A DNA stretch of 64,000 bases from Desulfuromonas sp. KJ2020 (GCF_024197615.1 NZ_JAKUKE010000003.1:1291651-1355650), one strand, 5' to 3'. Positions 8,986-18,276 are shown, counted from the first letter of the stretch. Notes: generated from the letters alone by a model not told the origin. Made by a program: numbers and translations.

Positions 8986-9675
8986 TTACATCGCCCTTTT
9001 TTGTAGATTGGACCACGCGTTGATCAGCCTCCCGCCGTTCAGGGAAACGACCTTGCTGTCAAGCCGCGCGGGCTGGCCTGGGTCATGGGTAGACATGACA
9101 ATGGTCGTCCCCTGTTCGGCACAGAGATCACGGAGCCGCTTCTCGAACAGGGCCAGATGCCCCACATCGATATTGGCCAGCGGCTCGTCCAATAGCAGCA
9201 CCCTGGGCTGCAGAACCAACGCACGGGCCAGAGCCACCCGCTGGATCTCTCCCCCCGAAAGCGCCCGGGAGGAACGCTGGGCAAAGCCCGCCAGACCGAC
9301 GGATTCCAGCGCCGCCTCAATGCGGGCGGACCGCTGAGCACTGGCAATGTTCCGCAAACTCAGCCCGAAAGCCAGGTTGTCGTAGATGCTCCCCTGAAAA
9401 AGATAGGGCGCCTGCTGAACCAGGGTCACCTCACGGCGCAGGCTGGCGTCGGCCAGGCCGCCGCGAAAGACAACGGCCCGGCCGTCGAACCGCAACAGGC
9501 CGCGCGTCGGGGGGGCCAGCAGGGCCAACAGGCGCAGCAAGGTCGTCTTGCCGGCCCCGTTTGGCCCGGTCAAACAGTAAAGCCGCCCTGCTTCAAGAGC
9601 CAGGGTGTCTATTTCCAACCGGAAGGCCGACCCCACGGCAACCCCAATATTTTCCAGCGAAAGAATCGGCTGCAT
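8986..9675 (-). CDS. tupC: Tungstate ABC transporter ATP-binding protein TupC
   Basis: 229 residues with Walker A GPNGAGKTT, Q-loop VQQAPYLF, signature LSGGEIQRVALARAL, Walker B VLLLDEP and a switch histidine in STHD. The gene is 3 bp from the permease gene. The small size and the TupA-type binding protein in the operon favour tungstate over molybdate, although the ATPase alone cannot decide. Confidence 0.9.
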   Translation of the reverse strand: MQPILSLENIGVAVGSAFRLEIDTLALEAGRLYCLTGPNGAGKTTLLRLLALLAPPTRGLLRFDGRAVVFRGGLADASLRREVTLVQQAPYLFQGSIYDNLAFGLSLRNIASAQRSARIEAALESVGLAGFAQRSSRALSGGEIQRVALARALVLQPRVLLLDEPLANIDVGHLALFEKRLRDLCAEQGTTIVMSTHDPGQPARLDSKVVSLNGGRLINAWSNLQKRAM

Positions 9676-9678
9676 GGA

Positions 9679-10365
9679 TCACCTCTGTTGCAGAATATTC
9701 ATGGCCAGGTTGACTAACAGCGCCACCCCCAGCAGGATGAGGCCCAGCGCCAGGCCGAAAGCGAATTCCCCCTTGCTGGTTTCCAGGGCGATAGCCGTGG
9801 TCATGGTGCGGGTATGGTGGCGGATGTTACCGCCAAGCATCATGGCCACGCCGACTTCGGCGATGACCCGGCCGAAGCCGGCGATAACCGCCGCCATGAC
9901 GCCGAAACGCACTTCCCGCAGCAGCATCCAAACACCCCGCAGCCTGCCCGCTCCCAAAGTGAGGGCCGTGCTCAGAATGCGGGAATCGGCCCCCACCACG
10001 GCAGCCAGGGTATAGTTGGCCACAATGGGCATTGCCAGCACCATCTGGCCCAGGATCATGGCGGCCGGGGTAAAGAGCAGCCCCCACTCCCCCAGTGGCC
10101 CCTGCCGGCTGAGAAAGCCATAGAGTACCAGGCCCACTACCACCGTCGGCAGGGCCATGAGGGTATTCAGCAGGGTCAGCACCAGCCCCCGCCCCGGGAA
10201 GCGGCTGATTCCGACCAGAGCGCCAAAGGGAATGGCCAGGATCGCCGCCAGCACAATGGCCACCAGGGAGGTGTAGAGCGAGGTCCATACCGTGATGAAG
10301 ACCTCGCCGTCAAAGGCCAGAATCAGCGCCAGGGCTTTTTGCAGAGAAGTGAAGATAAAATCCAA
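9679..10365 (-). CDS. tupB: Tungstate ABC transporter permease TupB
   Basis: 228 residues, mostly hydrophobic, with about five to six membrane segments and the ABC-permease loop ending in GFGRVIAEVGVAMMLGGNI. Family members carry this EAA-like loop with a conserved Gly. Lies between tupC and tupA with gaps of 3 and 6 bp, so the three are one transcription unit. Confidence 0.9.
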   Translation of the reverse strand: MDFIFTSLQKALALILAFDGEVFITVWTSLYTSLVAIVLAAILAIPFGALVGISRFPGRGLVLTLLNTLMALPTVVVGLVLYGFLSRQGPLGEWGLLFTPAAMILGQMVLAMPIVANYTLAAVVGADSRILSTALTLGAGRLRGVWMLLREVRFGVMAAVIAGFGRVIAEVGVAMMLGGNIRHHTRTMTTAIALETSKGEFAFGLALGLILLGVALLVNLAMNILQQR

Positions 10366-10371
10366 AACCGC

Positions 10372-11181
10372 CTACTTTTCGTAAATGAAGAAAAGAGGTT
10401 CTCCGTTCTTGTTGTAGGCGGCGATGGCCTGCTGACCCTGGGGAGAGACCAGGTAATCCATGAACTTGGTCGCCAGCTCGATTTTGACATGGGGGTGCTT
10501 CTTGGGATTGACGGCGATCACCCCGTAGGGATTGAACATGCGCTCGTCCCCTGCCACCAGGATTTTCAGGTCCGTCTTGCTGCGGTAGGCCACATAGGTG
10601 CCCCGATCCGCCAGCGTATAGCCCTGCAGCTCCGTGGCCATGTTGATGACCTCGCCCATGCCGAGCCCGGCCTCGACATAGTCCTTGCCGGCCGGAGCAA
10701 GACCGGCCGCCTGCCAGAGTTCGAGTTCCTTGTGATGCGTGCCGGACTTATCCCCACGGGAAACAAAGGCGCTATCCGAGGCGGCAATTTTTTTCATTGC
10801 GGCAGCGACGTCGCCCATGCCGGCGACACCGGCCGGGTCGGCGGCGGGGCCGAGCAGAACGAAGTCGTTGTACATCACGTCCCGGCGGTCGATCCCGTGG
10901 CCGGCGGCGACGAAGGCTTCTTCGAGGGCACGGGCATGCACCAGCACCACATCGACATCCCCCGCCTCCCCCAATTTGAGGGCCTTGCCGGTGCCGACGG
11001 CAATCACGTCAACCTGGCAGTCATTCGCCTGTTCGAAGGGGGGCAACAGGGCCATCAGCAGACCGGAGTTCTCCGTCGAGGTCGTGGTGGCCAGACGCAA
11101 GTGTTCCACCGACAAGGCCGGGCCAGCGCCCAGCAACAGACAACAGACAACAGACAGCAGACAGACTTTCCAAACTTTCAT
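10372..11181 (-). CDS. tupA: Tungstate-binding periplasmic protein TupA
   Basis: 269 residues with a signal peptide cut near ALS-VEH. The TTTSTENSGLL block, the first oxyanion-binding segment of TupA proteins, follows the signal, and SRGDKSGTHHKE matches the second; ModA proteins have other residues here. First gene after the riboswitch and terminator. Specificity for tungstate is inferred from the family, and the downstream formate dehydrogenase may use W instead of Mo. Confidence 0.93.
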   Translation of the reverse strand: MKVWKVCLLSVVCCLLLGAGPALSVEHLRLATTTSTENSGLLMALLPPFEQANDCQVDVIAVGTGKALKLGEAGDVDVVLVHARALEEAFVAAGHGIDRRDVMYNDFVLLGPAADPAGVAGMGDVAAAMKKIAASDSAFVSRGDKSGTHHKELELWQAAGLAPAGKDYVEAGLGMGEVINMATELQGYTLADRGTYVAYRSKTDLKILVAGDERMFNPYGVIAVNPKKHPHVKIELATKFMDYLVSPQGQQAIAAYNKNGEPLFFIYEK

Positions 11182-11218
11182 AAAACCTCCGTGAAGTAGC
11201 TGGGGGGAAATTCCCCAT

Positions 11219-11250
11219 AAAAAAGGAGCCTTCCTATTGGAAAAGGCCCC
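11219..11250 (-). terminator. Intrinsic terminator of the tupA leader
   Basis: On the minus strand GGGGCCUUUUCC pairs with GGAAGGCUCC around an AAUA loop and is followed at once by six U (11224-11219). It lies between the riboswitch core and tupA, 38 bp before the start codon, so it is the likely expression platform of the switch. Confidence 0.85.
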
Positions 11251-11378
11251 TGACTACCCCATCGGCGGGGTTTACGGATGCTCTCCTTTCCAAAAGGGAG
11301 GCGCGGCCGTTTCCAGCCGAACCCAACGACCGGTCGCCCTGGGGTTGCCCCGGTAGGCGATGCGGTTCGGAGATGAAA
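11251..11378 (-). promoter_or_regulatory. Moco/Tuco riboswitch
   Basis: The minus-strand leader of tupA carries elements resembling the Moco RNA motif: CUCCGAACC, paired with GGUUCGG about 45 nt later, an inner GGGG-CAA-CCCC hairpin, GGAAACGGCC, and CGCCUCCC with a following AAGGAGAGC hairpin. A second hairpin (CCCCGCCGAUGGGG) leads into the terminator. Location before a tungstate transporter and cofactor genes fits the known distribution of this RNA. Binding of molybdenum or tungsten cofactor would favour termination. I have not run a covariance search, so boundaries are approximate. Confidence 0.78.
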
Positions 11379-11411
11379 TTGTGGGCGGGCGAAATAGAGC
11401 CCGATACCTGA

Positions 11412-12848
11412 TTACCCTTTCTGCCCGAGGCGGGCACCAAGCGTATCCGTCTGCTCAGCAGTATTTCCCGGGACCTGCTTTTCACGCAAGTGGAAATATT
11501 CCTGCGGGGTGTTGATGTTGCGAAAAGAGAGGCCCTGCGGATCGAGTTCGGCCAAATCTTCCAGCGGCATCCGGACGACCTTCACCTCATCGAAGAAGGC
11601 GACGATGCGCCGCTCGCCCCGGACCAGGGTTCTCTCCATGGCGGGCAGGCAGCCCTTGCCATAGACGGCATGCAGGGGTTCGAAGCCCTGCTCCCCCCAG
11701 GGGATGATCACGTCCCCCGTCTTCTCGGCCAGACAGAGGTGCCGGATGACCGCCGGGGAGACAAAAGGCATATCGCAGGCCACCACGAAGATGCGCTCGT
11801 GACGGGCATGATGCAGGCCGGAGTGAATGCCGGCCAGGGAACCCTGGGCGCGATAGAGGTCGGGAACCTTGCAACAGGGGATATCGGCGTAGAGGTCAGG
11901 CGAGTTGGTGACGATAAGCACCTCGTCGAAAAGGGGGCTCAGGCGCCGGTAGATGTGATCGATGAAACGGGCACCATCGATGGGGAGCAGCGACTTGTCA
12001 CTGCCCATGCGCCGACTTTCACCGCCGGCCAGGATAACCCCGGTAACTCCGGCAAGGCGCGGTTTCGCATCCGGCAGTCGTAAGCGCTCGGCATGGCTGA
12101 AAATCTCCATCGTTTCGGCCCGCACATAACCGATGAGGCAAATGCCTGCCTGCTCGCTCAGGCGCACGGCCATATCGGTGGGTGAGGTACGCGAGGCGAT
12201 GGCGGCAATACCCAGGCGAGCCGCCTTGGCCACCATCTCGGTGGATACCCGCCCGGAAGTGACCAGCAATTTACCGGACAGATCGACCCCCTTGAACAGC
12301 GCTTCGCCGGCGATGCGGTCAAGGGTATTGTGGCGACCGATATCCTCGGCGTAGAGGAGCATCTTCTGCCCATCCCCCACCGCCGCCGAGTGCATGCCGC
12401 CGTGGCGGCGGTACCCTTCGGCATGGCGCTGCAGCTCGCGCATGAGGGAAAAAATCGATTCGGGCGTGAAGGTCGGTGTGTCGCCATCGTCAGAAAAGGA
12501 GGACTTAACGCCCTCGGCGGGAAAATCGAAAGTGATCCCTGTTCCGCAGCCCGAGGTCAGCACCGGCCGGAGATCGAGGGGGATATTCTGGCGCAACTGC
12601 ACCCGTGCCGCCCCGAAATCGCTGCAAATGCCCAGGCTGAGAATATCATCGAGGGTGGCAACCATGCCCTGCAGGCGAAAAAAGCCCGCCACCAGGTAAT
12701 TGAGTTGATGGGGCGAGGAGATCAGGGTGGCCAGTTCGCGTCCGTTGACCGTCAGCCGCAGGGGGAATTCCCGCACGACGTCCCGCTCGCTGAGGCTCGC
12801 CCCCGTCCTATCCACCCGCACGATCTTCCCCTGGTTGTTCTGCTCCAT
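11412..12848 (-). CDS. fdhD: FdhD-MobA fusion: formate dehydrogenase sulfurase plus guanylyltransferase
   Basis: 478 residues from ATG 12848, which has GGGAGAG upstream; the longer frame from 12920 lacks one. Residues about 1-255 are FdhD (REFPLRLTVNG, HQLNYLVAGF, TSGCGTGITF, AEDIGRHNTLDR, LLVTSGRVSTEMV), which passes sulfur to the metal of formate dehydrogenase. Residues about 265-450 are MobA (GVILAGGESRRMGSDKSLL, CDMPFVSP, EPLHAVY), which makes the guanine dinucleotide form of the cofactor. The FdhD loop has one cysteine (SGCGTG) where E. coli has a CxxC pair. The fusion links two steps serving the same enzyme. Confidence 0.93.
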   Translation of the reverse strand: MEQNNQGKIVRVDRTGASLSERDVVREFPLRLTVNGRELATLISSPHQLNYLVAGFFRLQGMVATLDDILSLGICSDFGAARVQLRQNIPLDLRPVLTSGCGTGITFDFPAEGVKSSFSDDGDTPTFTPESIFSLMRELQRHAEGYRRHGGMHSAAVGDGQKMLLYAEDIGRHNTLDRIAGEALFKGVDLSGKLLVTSGRVSTEMVAKAARLGIAAIASRTSPTDMAVRLSEQAGICLIGYVRAETMEIFSHAERLRLPDAKPRLAGVTGVILAGGESRRMGSDKSLLPIDGARFIDHIYRRLSPLFDEVLIVTNSPDLYADIPCCKVPDLYRAQGSLAGIHSGLHHARHERIFVVACDMPFVSPAVIRHLCLAEKTGDVIIPWGEQGFEPLHAVYGKGCLPAMERTLVRGERRIVAFFDEVKVVRMPLEDLAELDPQGLSFRNINTPQEYFHLREKQVPGNTAEQTDTLGARLGQKG

Positions 12849-12907
12849 GTTCTCTCCCGCATCGACCTTAACGACCGGTGGACGGTTAAAAATCCTTTGC
12901 TCCAGCA

Positions 12908-12925
12908 AAGCAGAAAACATGCCGA
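12908..12925 (-). promoter_or_regulatory. Putative sigma-54 promoter of fdhD-mobA
   Basis: Minus strand CGGCATGTTTTCTGCT: GG at 12923-12922 and GC at 12911-12910 are ten bases apart, as in the consensus TGGCAC-N5-TTGCW. A start of transcription near 12898 would give a leader of about 50 nt before the ATG at 12848. Weaker than the fdh operon promoter but with the same operator motif upstream. Confidence 0.5.
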
Positions 12926-12967
12926 CCAGCGAACGTCGTCAAAACGCCCTTTTCCTCTTCGGGCAAC

Positions 12968-13001
12968 GGGTCAGGTTGACCCACCTGTGTCATTCTGATC
13001 C
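12968..13001. promoter_or_regulatory. Tandem operator, GGGTCA-N3-TGACCC type, before fdhD-mobA
   Basis: GGGTCAGGTTGACCC at 12968-12982 is a perfect 6-bp-arm inverted repeat. A degenerate copy, GTGTCATTCTGATCC, lies at 12987-13001, 19 bp away or about two helix turns. The pair is 45-90 bp upstream of the putative sigma-54 promoter. The same motif pair occurs before the fdh operon, so it is a good candidate site for the NtrC-type regulator encoded at 18570. Confidence 0.6.
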
Positions 13002-13104
13002 ACCCGATTGACTTCCTTACCGACTGCGATGATTTCATCATGATCCAAGCCAACCGGCAAACAGGATGAACGAAGTTCATGCAATCGTGCAGGGCTCTCT
13101 GAAA

Positions 13105-13138
13105 GAACAAGGCCCGCAGCATCTGCCGCAGGCCTTGT
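13105..13138 (-). terminator. Terminator hairpin after the formate dehydrogenase operon
   Basis: AACAAGGCC and GGCCTTGTT form a 9-bp stem extended by an inner GC-rich stem (CGCAGCA/TGCCGCA). On the minus strand CTTTC follows. It is placed 28 bp after the end of the NrfD-type gene. Confidence 0.65.
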
Positions 13139-13165
13139 TGTTGAGAGAACATCTAAACCCTGTAC

Positions 13166-14386
13166 TTAGTGTCCGGAAGAAGAAACGGCCTCCCCAGCCC
13201 CCTCCGTCTTGGCGCCATCGATGCGGCGAAAGGTATCCGGCAGCGAGTAATCGACGGTTTCCGGATGGTGCTCAAAGATAGGGAAGTATTTGGCAATGAG
13301 CACAAAGAACAGGATATGCGCCGCGATGATGCCCAAAGTGACCAGGGTCTCGATGATGGACGGCAGGTAGATATTGTTGGGGTCCATCATACCGATCATC
13401 GACACGTTGAAGCGGTTGAGCACCAGCCCGAAAATAACCAGGCCGGCAGCGATGGCCCGACTGCGGTCATCTTCCCTGACGGACTTCAGCGTCAGCAGGA
13501 TGAAGGGCAGAATAAATCCGACCCCGAATTCCAGAATGAAGGAGAGGGTGAGACCGGGACGATCGAAGAAAGGCCCTTCCGACAGCGCCAGCAGGCTGTA
13601 GATGCGCAGGGCGATATAGAACCCGAGGGTCCAGGGGAGAATCTGCGCCAGGGTGCGCAGCAGCACCCCTTCGTTGGGCTGCCCCATCCATTTGTGGCTG
13701 GCCGTGGCTTCGAGAATAATGATGCACATGCCGGTACAGATGGCGCTGACCCAGAAGAGCAGCGGCAGCAGCGGGTTATACCAGAGGTTGTGCAGCTTGT
13801 CGACGGCAATAAGGAAGAAAGTGCCGAGAGAGCTCTGGTGCAAAGTGGAGATGGCCGCGGCCAGAATGACCAGGGGCATCTCCAGCCAGCGCAGCACCCG
13901 CAGGGGCACATGCCAGCCGAACTTCTCCGCCACCGGGGAGAGAAATTCGAGAAAGAGGACGGTCGTGTAGGCCATAACGCACATGGAGACTTCGAACATG
14001 GGCGAGTGCAGGTTCCAGTAGCGCAGCACGTGCCAGCCCTTGTGGGGCTGACCGAGATCGAGCAGCAGACCGACGCAGACCAGCGAATAGCCGAGAAAGC
14101 CGGTGACGATAGCCGGACGCACCAGCGGCTCGAGCTTCTTGATATTGAAGCAGTGGACGATGGCACCCAGGGTGAAGGCGCCGGCGGCCAGGGGCACGGC
14201 GGTGACGACGTCGAAGCTGATCCACAGACCCCAGGGGTAGGTATCGTCGAGGTTGGTGGTGACGCCCAGCCCGAAGACAAAACGGACCAGCGAAGCGAGG
14301 GCGGCGATAACGACCAGGGCGATGAGGAACTTGACAAACAGGTGGTAGCCCTTGATTTCATTGACAACATATCTGGCGGCAGTCAT
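13166..14386 (-). CDS. NrfD/HybB-type membrane subunit of formate dehydrogenase
   Basis: 406 residues from ATG 14386, 4 bp after the stop of the iron-sulfur gene; the frame extends to 14593 but that part overlaps the upstream gene and is not conserved-looking. About ten hydrophobic helices are visible, with features of the NrfD/PsrC family such as YPWGLWISFDV near the start and DPNNIYLPSIIETLVTLGI near the end. These subunits pass electrons to menaquinone without heme. With the two upstream genes it forms a membrane-bound periplasmic formate dehydrogenase whose quinone module is NrfD-like, not a cytochrome b. Confidence 0.9.
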   Translation of the reverse strand: MTAARYVVNEIKGYHLFVKFLIALVVIAALASLVRFVFGLGVTTNLDDTYPWGLWISFDVVTAVPLAAGAFTLGAIVHCFNIKKLEPLVRPAIVTGFLGYSLVCVGLLLDLGQPHKGWHVLRYWNLHSPMFEVSMCVMAYTTVLFLEFLSPVAEKFGWHVPLRVLRWLEMPLVILAAAISTLHQSSLGTFFLIAVDKLHNLWYNPLLPLLFWVSAICTGMCIIILEATASHKWMGQPNEGVLLRTLAQILPWTLGFYIALRIYSLLALSEGPFFDRPGLTLSFILEFGVGFILPFILLTLKSVREDDRSRAIAAGLVIFGLVLNRFNVSMIGMMDPNNIYLPSIIETLVTLGIIAAHILFFVLIAKYFPIFEHHPETVDYSLPDTFRRIDGAKTEGAGEAVSSSGH

Positions 14387-14390
14387 CGCT

Positions 14391-15233
14391 TTAGTCCTCC
14401 TTGCGCTCGGCAGAAGTCGGAGCCGCCGCAGCGGCCTCTCTTTCCTTCCGCAGACGTTCTTTACGGTGGTTGATCCAGGAAATAGCCGATAAGCCGCCGC
14501 CCACGGCAAGGAAGGCCGCCGGCACCAGGCGCAGGGCCTGCCAGGTATAGCCGGGCAGCGAACGCATGGTGACGGGCTTGAAGCCGAGCTCATCGAAGGG
14601 CAGGCTCGTCAGGTAGATAACGCTGGTGCCCCCCGCCTCGTCTTTGCCGTAAACCTTGTGAATGTAGCGCTGGGGATGTTCGGTGAGACGCCGTTCGGCC
14701 TCCTTGATCATCTCCTTACGCGGGCCATAAGTGATAGCCGTCGGGCAGGCGGTGGCGCAGGCGGGCTTCAAGCCCTCTTTAACACGGCTGAAGCAGCCGG
14801 TGCATTTTTTCACCAGCGGAAAGGCTTTGCTCCATTCGTACTTGGGGATGCCGAAGGGACAGGCGATCATGCAGAAGCGGCAGCCGATGCAACGGTCAGC
14901 CTTGTAGACGACAGGCCCTTCCGTTGTCTTCACGAAGGCCCCGACCGGACAGACGGAGGCGCAGGCCGGCTCGTTGCAGTGCATGCACATCTCTTTATAG
15001 AAAGCGAACTCGTTCTGCCCGTTCTTCTGGTAATCGCGGAATTTGATGCGGGTCAGCGTCTTCTCCGACATGGCAGGCGGGTTCTGATAACCCTCACCGC
15101 TGAAAAAGGAGGTCTCCTCTGCCTCCAGCTGGTTCCACTGTTTACAGGCCACCTGGCAGCCACGGCAGCCGGTGCACTTGGTCATATCGATCAAAAAAGC
15201 TTTATCCTGGGAAAAATCGGTGCGCGAACTCAT
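14391..15233 (-). CDS. Formate dehydrogenase iron-sulfur subunit
   Basis: 280 residues. Four cysteine groups for [4Fe-4S] clusters are visible: CTGCRGCQVAC near residue 20, CMHCNEPACASVCP, CIGCRFCMIACP, and CTGCFSRVKEGLKPACATACP. A single hydrophobic helix (ALRLVPAAFLAVGGGLSAISW) near residue 240 anchors it, followed by a charged tail. The ATG overlaps the stop of the catalytic gene as ATGA. It resembles FdnH/FdoH and carries electrons from the catalytic subunit to the membrane subunit. Confidence 0.94.
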   Translation of the reverse strand: MSSRTDFSQDKAFLIDMTKCTGCRGCQVACKQWNQLEAEETSFFSGEGYQNPPAMSEKTLTRIKFRDYQKNGQNEFAFYKEMCMHCNEPACASVCPVGAFVKTTEGPVVYKADRCIGCRFCMIACPFGIPKYEWSKAFPLVKKCTGCFSRVKEGLKPACATACPTAITYGPRKEMIKEAERRLTEHPQRYIHKVYGKDEAGGTSVIYLTSLPFDELGFKPVTMRSLPGYTWQALRLVPAAFLAVGGGLSAISWINHRKERLRKEREAAAAAPTSAERKED

Positions 15234-18200
15234 GCGGCCCTCCCCCCTTTCTCAATATTGCACAAAAAGGCCTTGTACTCGGGGATGGTGGTGTTAGCGC
15301 AACCCACCGCCGTCGTCAGCACATTGGCGCTGTCCCCCCGGGCCATGCCGCCGAAACCGAAATGCCAGGGCAGACCGACCTGCTCGATGAGACGGCCGCT
15401 GACCCGCAAGGGCTTGATGCGGGACGTCACCAGCGCCTTGGCCTGGATGCTGCCGCGCTCGGAGGAGACGGTCACCAGATCGCCGTTCCTGATCCCTTTC
15501 CAGTCCGCCAGCTGCTCGCTGATTTCCACGAACATATCCGGCACCAGCTCGACCAGCCAGGGCAGGTTGCGGGTCATGGCCCCGGCCTGCCAGTGCTCCG
15601 AGACCCGGTAGGTGGTCCCGACATAGGGGAACTTGTCGGCGTTGCTGAGCTTGGCCGGGATCGCGACAGCTGGATTGCACTGCTGCGGGCTCATCATGTT
15701 GGAAACAGGGCTCTCCATGGGCTCATAGTGCTCAGGCAGGGGGCCGTCCGCCAGACCGGCGGCGAAAAGACGGCCGTAGCCTTCCGGGATCATAATAAAA
15801 GGATTTTTGGTACCGTCCTCGTTCATGGGGGCCCAGCCACCGTCAGGCACATCCCCTTCCCACTTGCGGGTGAGAGCGTTCCAGGCGATAACCGCTTTTT
15901 TCGGATTGAGCGGCCTGCCATCCAGGTCAACGGAAGCCCGGTTATAGAGAATGCGGCGGTTGACCGGCCAGCACCAGGCCCAGTTGTGATACATCTCCAG
16001 GCCGGTGGGATCCTCCAGCCCGCGGCGCTGCATCATGTTGCCGGCCTCGGTGAAAGATCCGCAGTAGAGCCAGTTGCCACTGAGGGTGGAACCGTCCTCC
16101 TGCAGGAAGGCGAAGCTGGGCACCTGCTGCCCTTTTTTGTAGAGCTTGCCCTTGATCTCCACGTCGCGGGTGAACTGGCCGTTACACTCCCTGGCCACCA
16201 TATCGATGTCCGGCTCGTGGCCGTCGCCATAGTTCCAGGCCAGATTGACGATGGGTTCGGGAAAGACCCCGCCTTTCTCGTAAAGCGCTTTGAGGCGCTT
16301 GAACATCTGATCGACGATGAAGGCGTCGCTTTCGGCTTCACCGGGTGGATCAACCGCTTTATAGCGCCACTGGGCCCAGCGCCCGGAGTTGGAGATGCTC
16401 CCCTGCTTCTCGACGCTGGACGCGGCCGGCAGCAGAAAGACCTCGGTGTCGATGGTCCTGGGATCGACGCCGGGGCGTTTCCAGAAGATGGAGGTCTCCG
16501 TCTCCCAGAGGTCGGCCGCGACCAGCCACTTGAGCTGATCCAGGCCGCTGGCGATACCGTTGGTGTCAGGACCGCCGACGATGGGGTTCGTCCCCATGCA
16601 GAAGAGCCCTTCGAATCCACCGGCCTGCAGCCGATCCATGAGCTTGATGAACGAATAGTTGTCGCTCTTCTTGGGCAGATAGTCGTAGCAGAAGTCGTTT
16701 TTCGCCGTGGCATGCTCACCCCAGTAGGCCTTGAGCAGACTGGTCATGTATTTGGGCGTATTGCTCCACCAGTTGGCGCTGTTGGGGTCGCTGCTTTTCG
16801 GAGTGACCTTGTCCAGATACGTGGCGTAGTCGACATGGTGGAAGTCGGGCACCTTCAGATAGCCGGGGAGGATGTGGTAGAGAATGGCGTAGTCCGTCGA
16901 CCCCTGCACATTCGATTCGCCGCGCAGAGCGTTGATCCCCCCGCCGGCGATGCCGATATTTCCCAGCAGCAGCTGCAGCATGGCGTAGGAGCGCACGTTC
17001 TGGGTACCGTAGGTGTGCTGGGTCGTTCCCATGGCGTACATGATGGTCGCCGCCTTGTCGGGTCGGCCGGTAGCGCAGAAAGTACGGGCTACCGCCATGT
17101 AGTCCTGAATGGCCGTCCCGGTAATCTCGCAGACCATGGCCGGGGTGTAGCGGCTGTAGTGTTTCTTCATCAACTGATAGACACAACGAGGGTCCTGCAG
17201 GGTATGGTCGCGCAGGGCGTTGCCGTCTTTATCGGTCTTGTATTTCCAGCTGTCCTTGTCGTAACTGAACTTTTCGGCGTTGTAGCCGCTGAAAATCCCT
17301 TCGTTGAAATCGAAGGCGTCATCGACCAGGAAGGAAGCGTTGGTGTACTGCACAACGTAATCCTTCTGGATGAGGTCGTTCTCCAGCACGTAGTTGATCA
17401 GCCCCCCCATAAAAGCGATATCGGTGCCGGGACGCAGCTGGGCATAAATATTGGCCTTGGAGGAGGTCCGGGTATAGCGGGGATCGACGCTGATCAGGGT
17501 GGCGCCGCTGTCCATGGCCTTTTCGACGTACTTGAAAGAAATAGGATGATTTTCAGCCGGGTTGGAGCCAATACAGAGGATGACATCCGCATGCTGGATA
17601 TCGTTCCAGTGATTGGTCATGGCACCGCGGCCAAAGGAGGCTGCCAGACCGGCAACCGTAGCGCTGTGTCATATTCGGGCCTGGTGTTCCAGGTAACTGA
17701 CCCCCATGGCGCGGGCGAACTTGCCCCAGAGGTAACACTCTTCGTTGTCGAGAGCCGCGGCGCCTAAAAAGGCCATGCCTTCATTGCGGTTGACGACGTA
17801 TTCCTTGCCGGCCCGGTTCTCCGTCTTGACGAAGTGACGGTCGCGGGAATCCTTCATCAGCTCGGCAATGCGATTCATGGTCCAGTCCCAGGATTTTTCC
17901 TCCCAGCGATCGCTGCCAGGAGCACGGTACTGCACCTTGGTCAGCCGTCGTTCGTTGTTGGCCACCTGGAACAGGGCACTCCCTTTGGAACAGAGGGCAC
18001 CGCGATTAATGGGATGCTCCGGGTCCCCTTCAATGTTGACGATCTTGCCGTTCTTGGTGTGAACGATCATGCCGCAGCCGACAGCACAGTACGGACAGAC
18101 GGTGGTCGAGGTCTGCAGTCCCTTGGTACGCAGCTCGGCACTGTCCAACCCGGCGTGAGCCGGCTTCCCCGAAACAGCCAGCCCGGCTGCCGCCAGACCG

Positions 18201-18235
18201 CTTCCTTTGAGAAAATTCCTTCTGGTAACACCCAT
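15230..18235 (-). CDS. fdnG: Formate dehydrogenase catalytic subunit, selenocysteine-containing, Tat-exported
   Basis: Oxidises formate to CO2 at a Mo or W bis-MGD centre in the periplasm. Read as one 1001-residue gene with in-frame TGA at 17671-17669 decoded as Sec189. The context QARI-U-HSATVAGLA matches the FdnG/FdhA active site (ARV-U-HGPTV in E. coli FdnG), and the frame stays open to 15230. The N-terminus has a Tat signal (RRNFLKG, residues 5-11, cut near AHA). A [4Fe-4S] motif CPYCAVGC lies near residue 45, and GAMTNHWNDIQHADVIL and GSNPAENHP follow the Sec. AAGGAGAG precedes the ATG. First gene of fdhGHI with a strong sigma-54 promoter. selABCD are not in the window. Confidence 0.95.
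17633..17671 (-). promoter_or_regulatory. Bacterial SECIS element in the formate dehydrogenase message
   Basis: Directly after the Sec UGA, GGUUGCC and GGCAGCC (17657-17651 and 17645-17639) form a stem closed by a GGUCU loop. The loop matches the GGUCU apical loop of the E. coli fdhF and fdnG SECIS hairpins, at the usual distance from UGA for SelB binding. Confidence 0.9.
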
Positions 18236-18262
18236 GCACTCTCTCCTTGAATGGTATACAAC

Positions 18263-18276
18263 GACCGTATGCGGTC
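18263..18276. promoter_or_regulatory. Inverted repeat GACCG-TATG-CGGTC in the fdh leader
   Basis: Five-base arms with a 4-nt spacer lie between the predicted fdh transcription start and the ATG at 18235. It could be a repressor site or an mRNA hairpin. No protein is assigned. Confidence 0.35.

Noticed and set aside
13169..14473. Long plus-strand frames opposite the formate dehydrogenase, cytochrome and frd genes
   Set aside because: They mirror real genes on the other strand, have skewed composition (Gln/His/Asp-rich) and no known domain.
17620..17720. Apparent nonsense or frameshift break in the formate dehydrogenase gene
   Set aside because: The frame continues unchanged past TGA, the context is the known Sec active site, and a SECIS hairpin follows. 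It is a selenoprotein, not a pseudogene.
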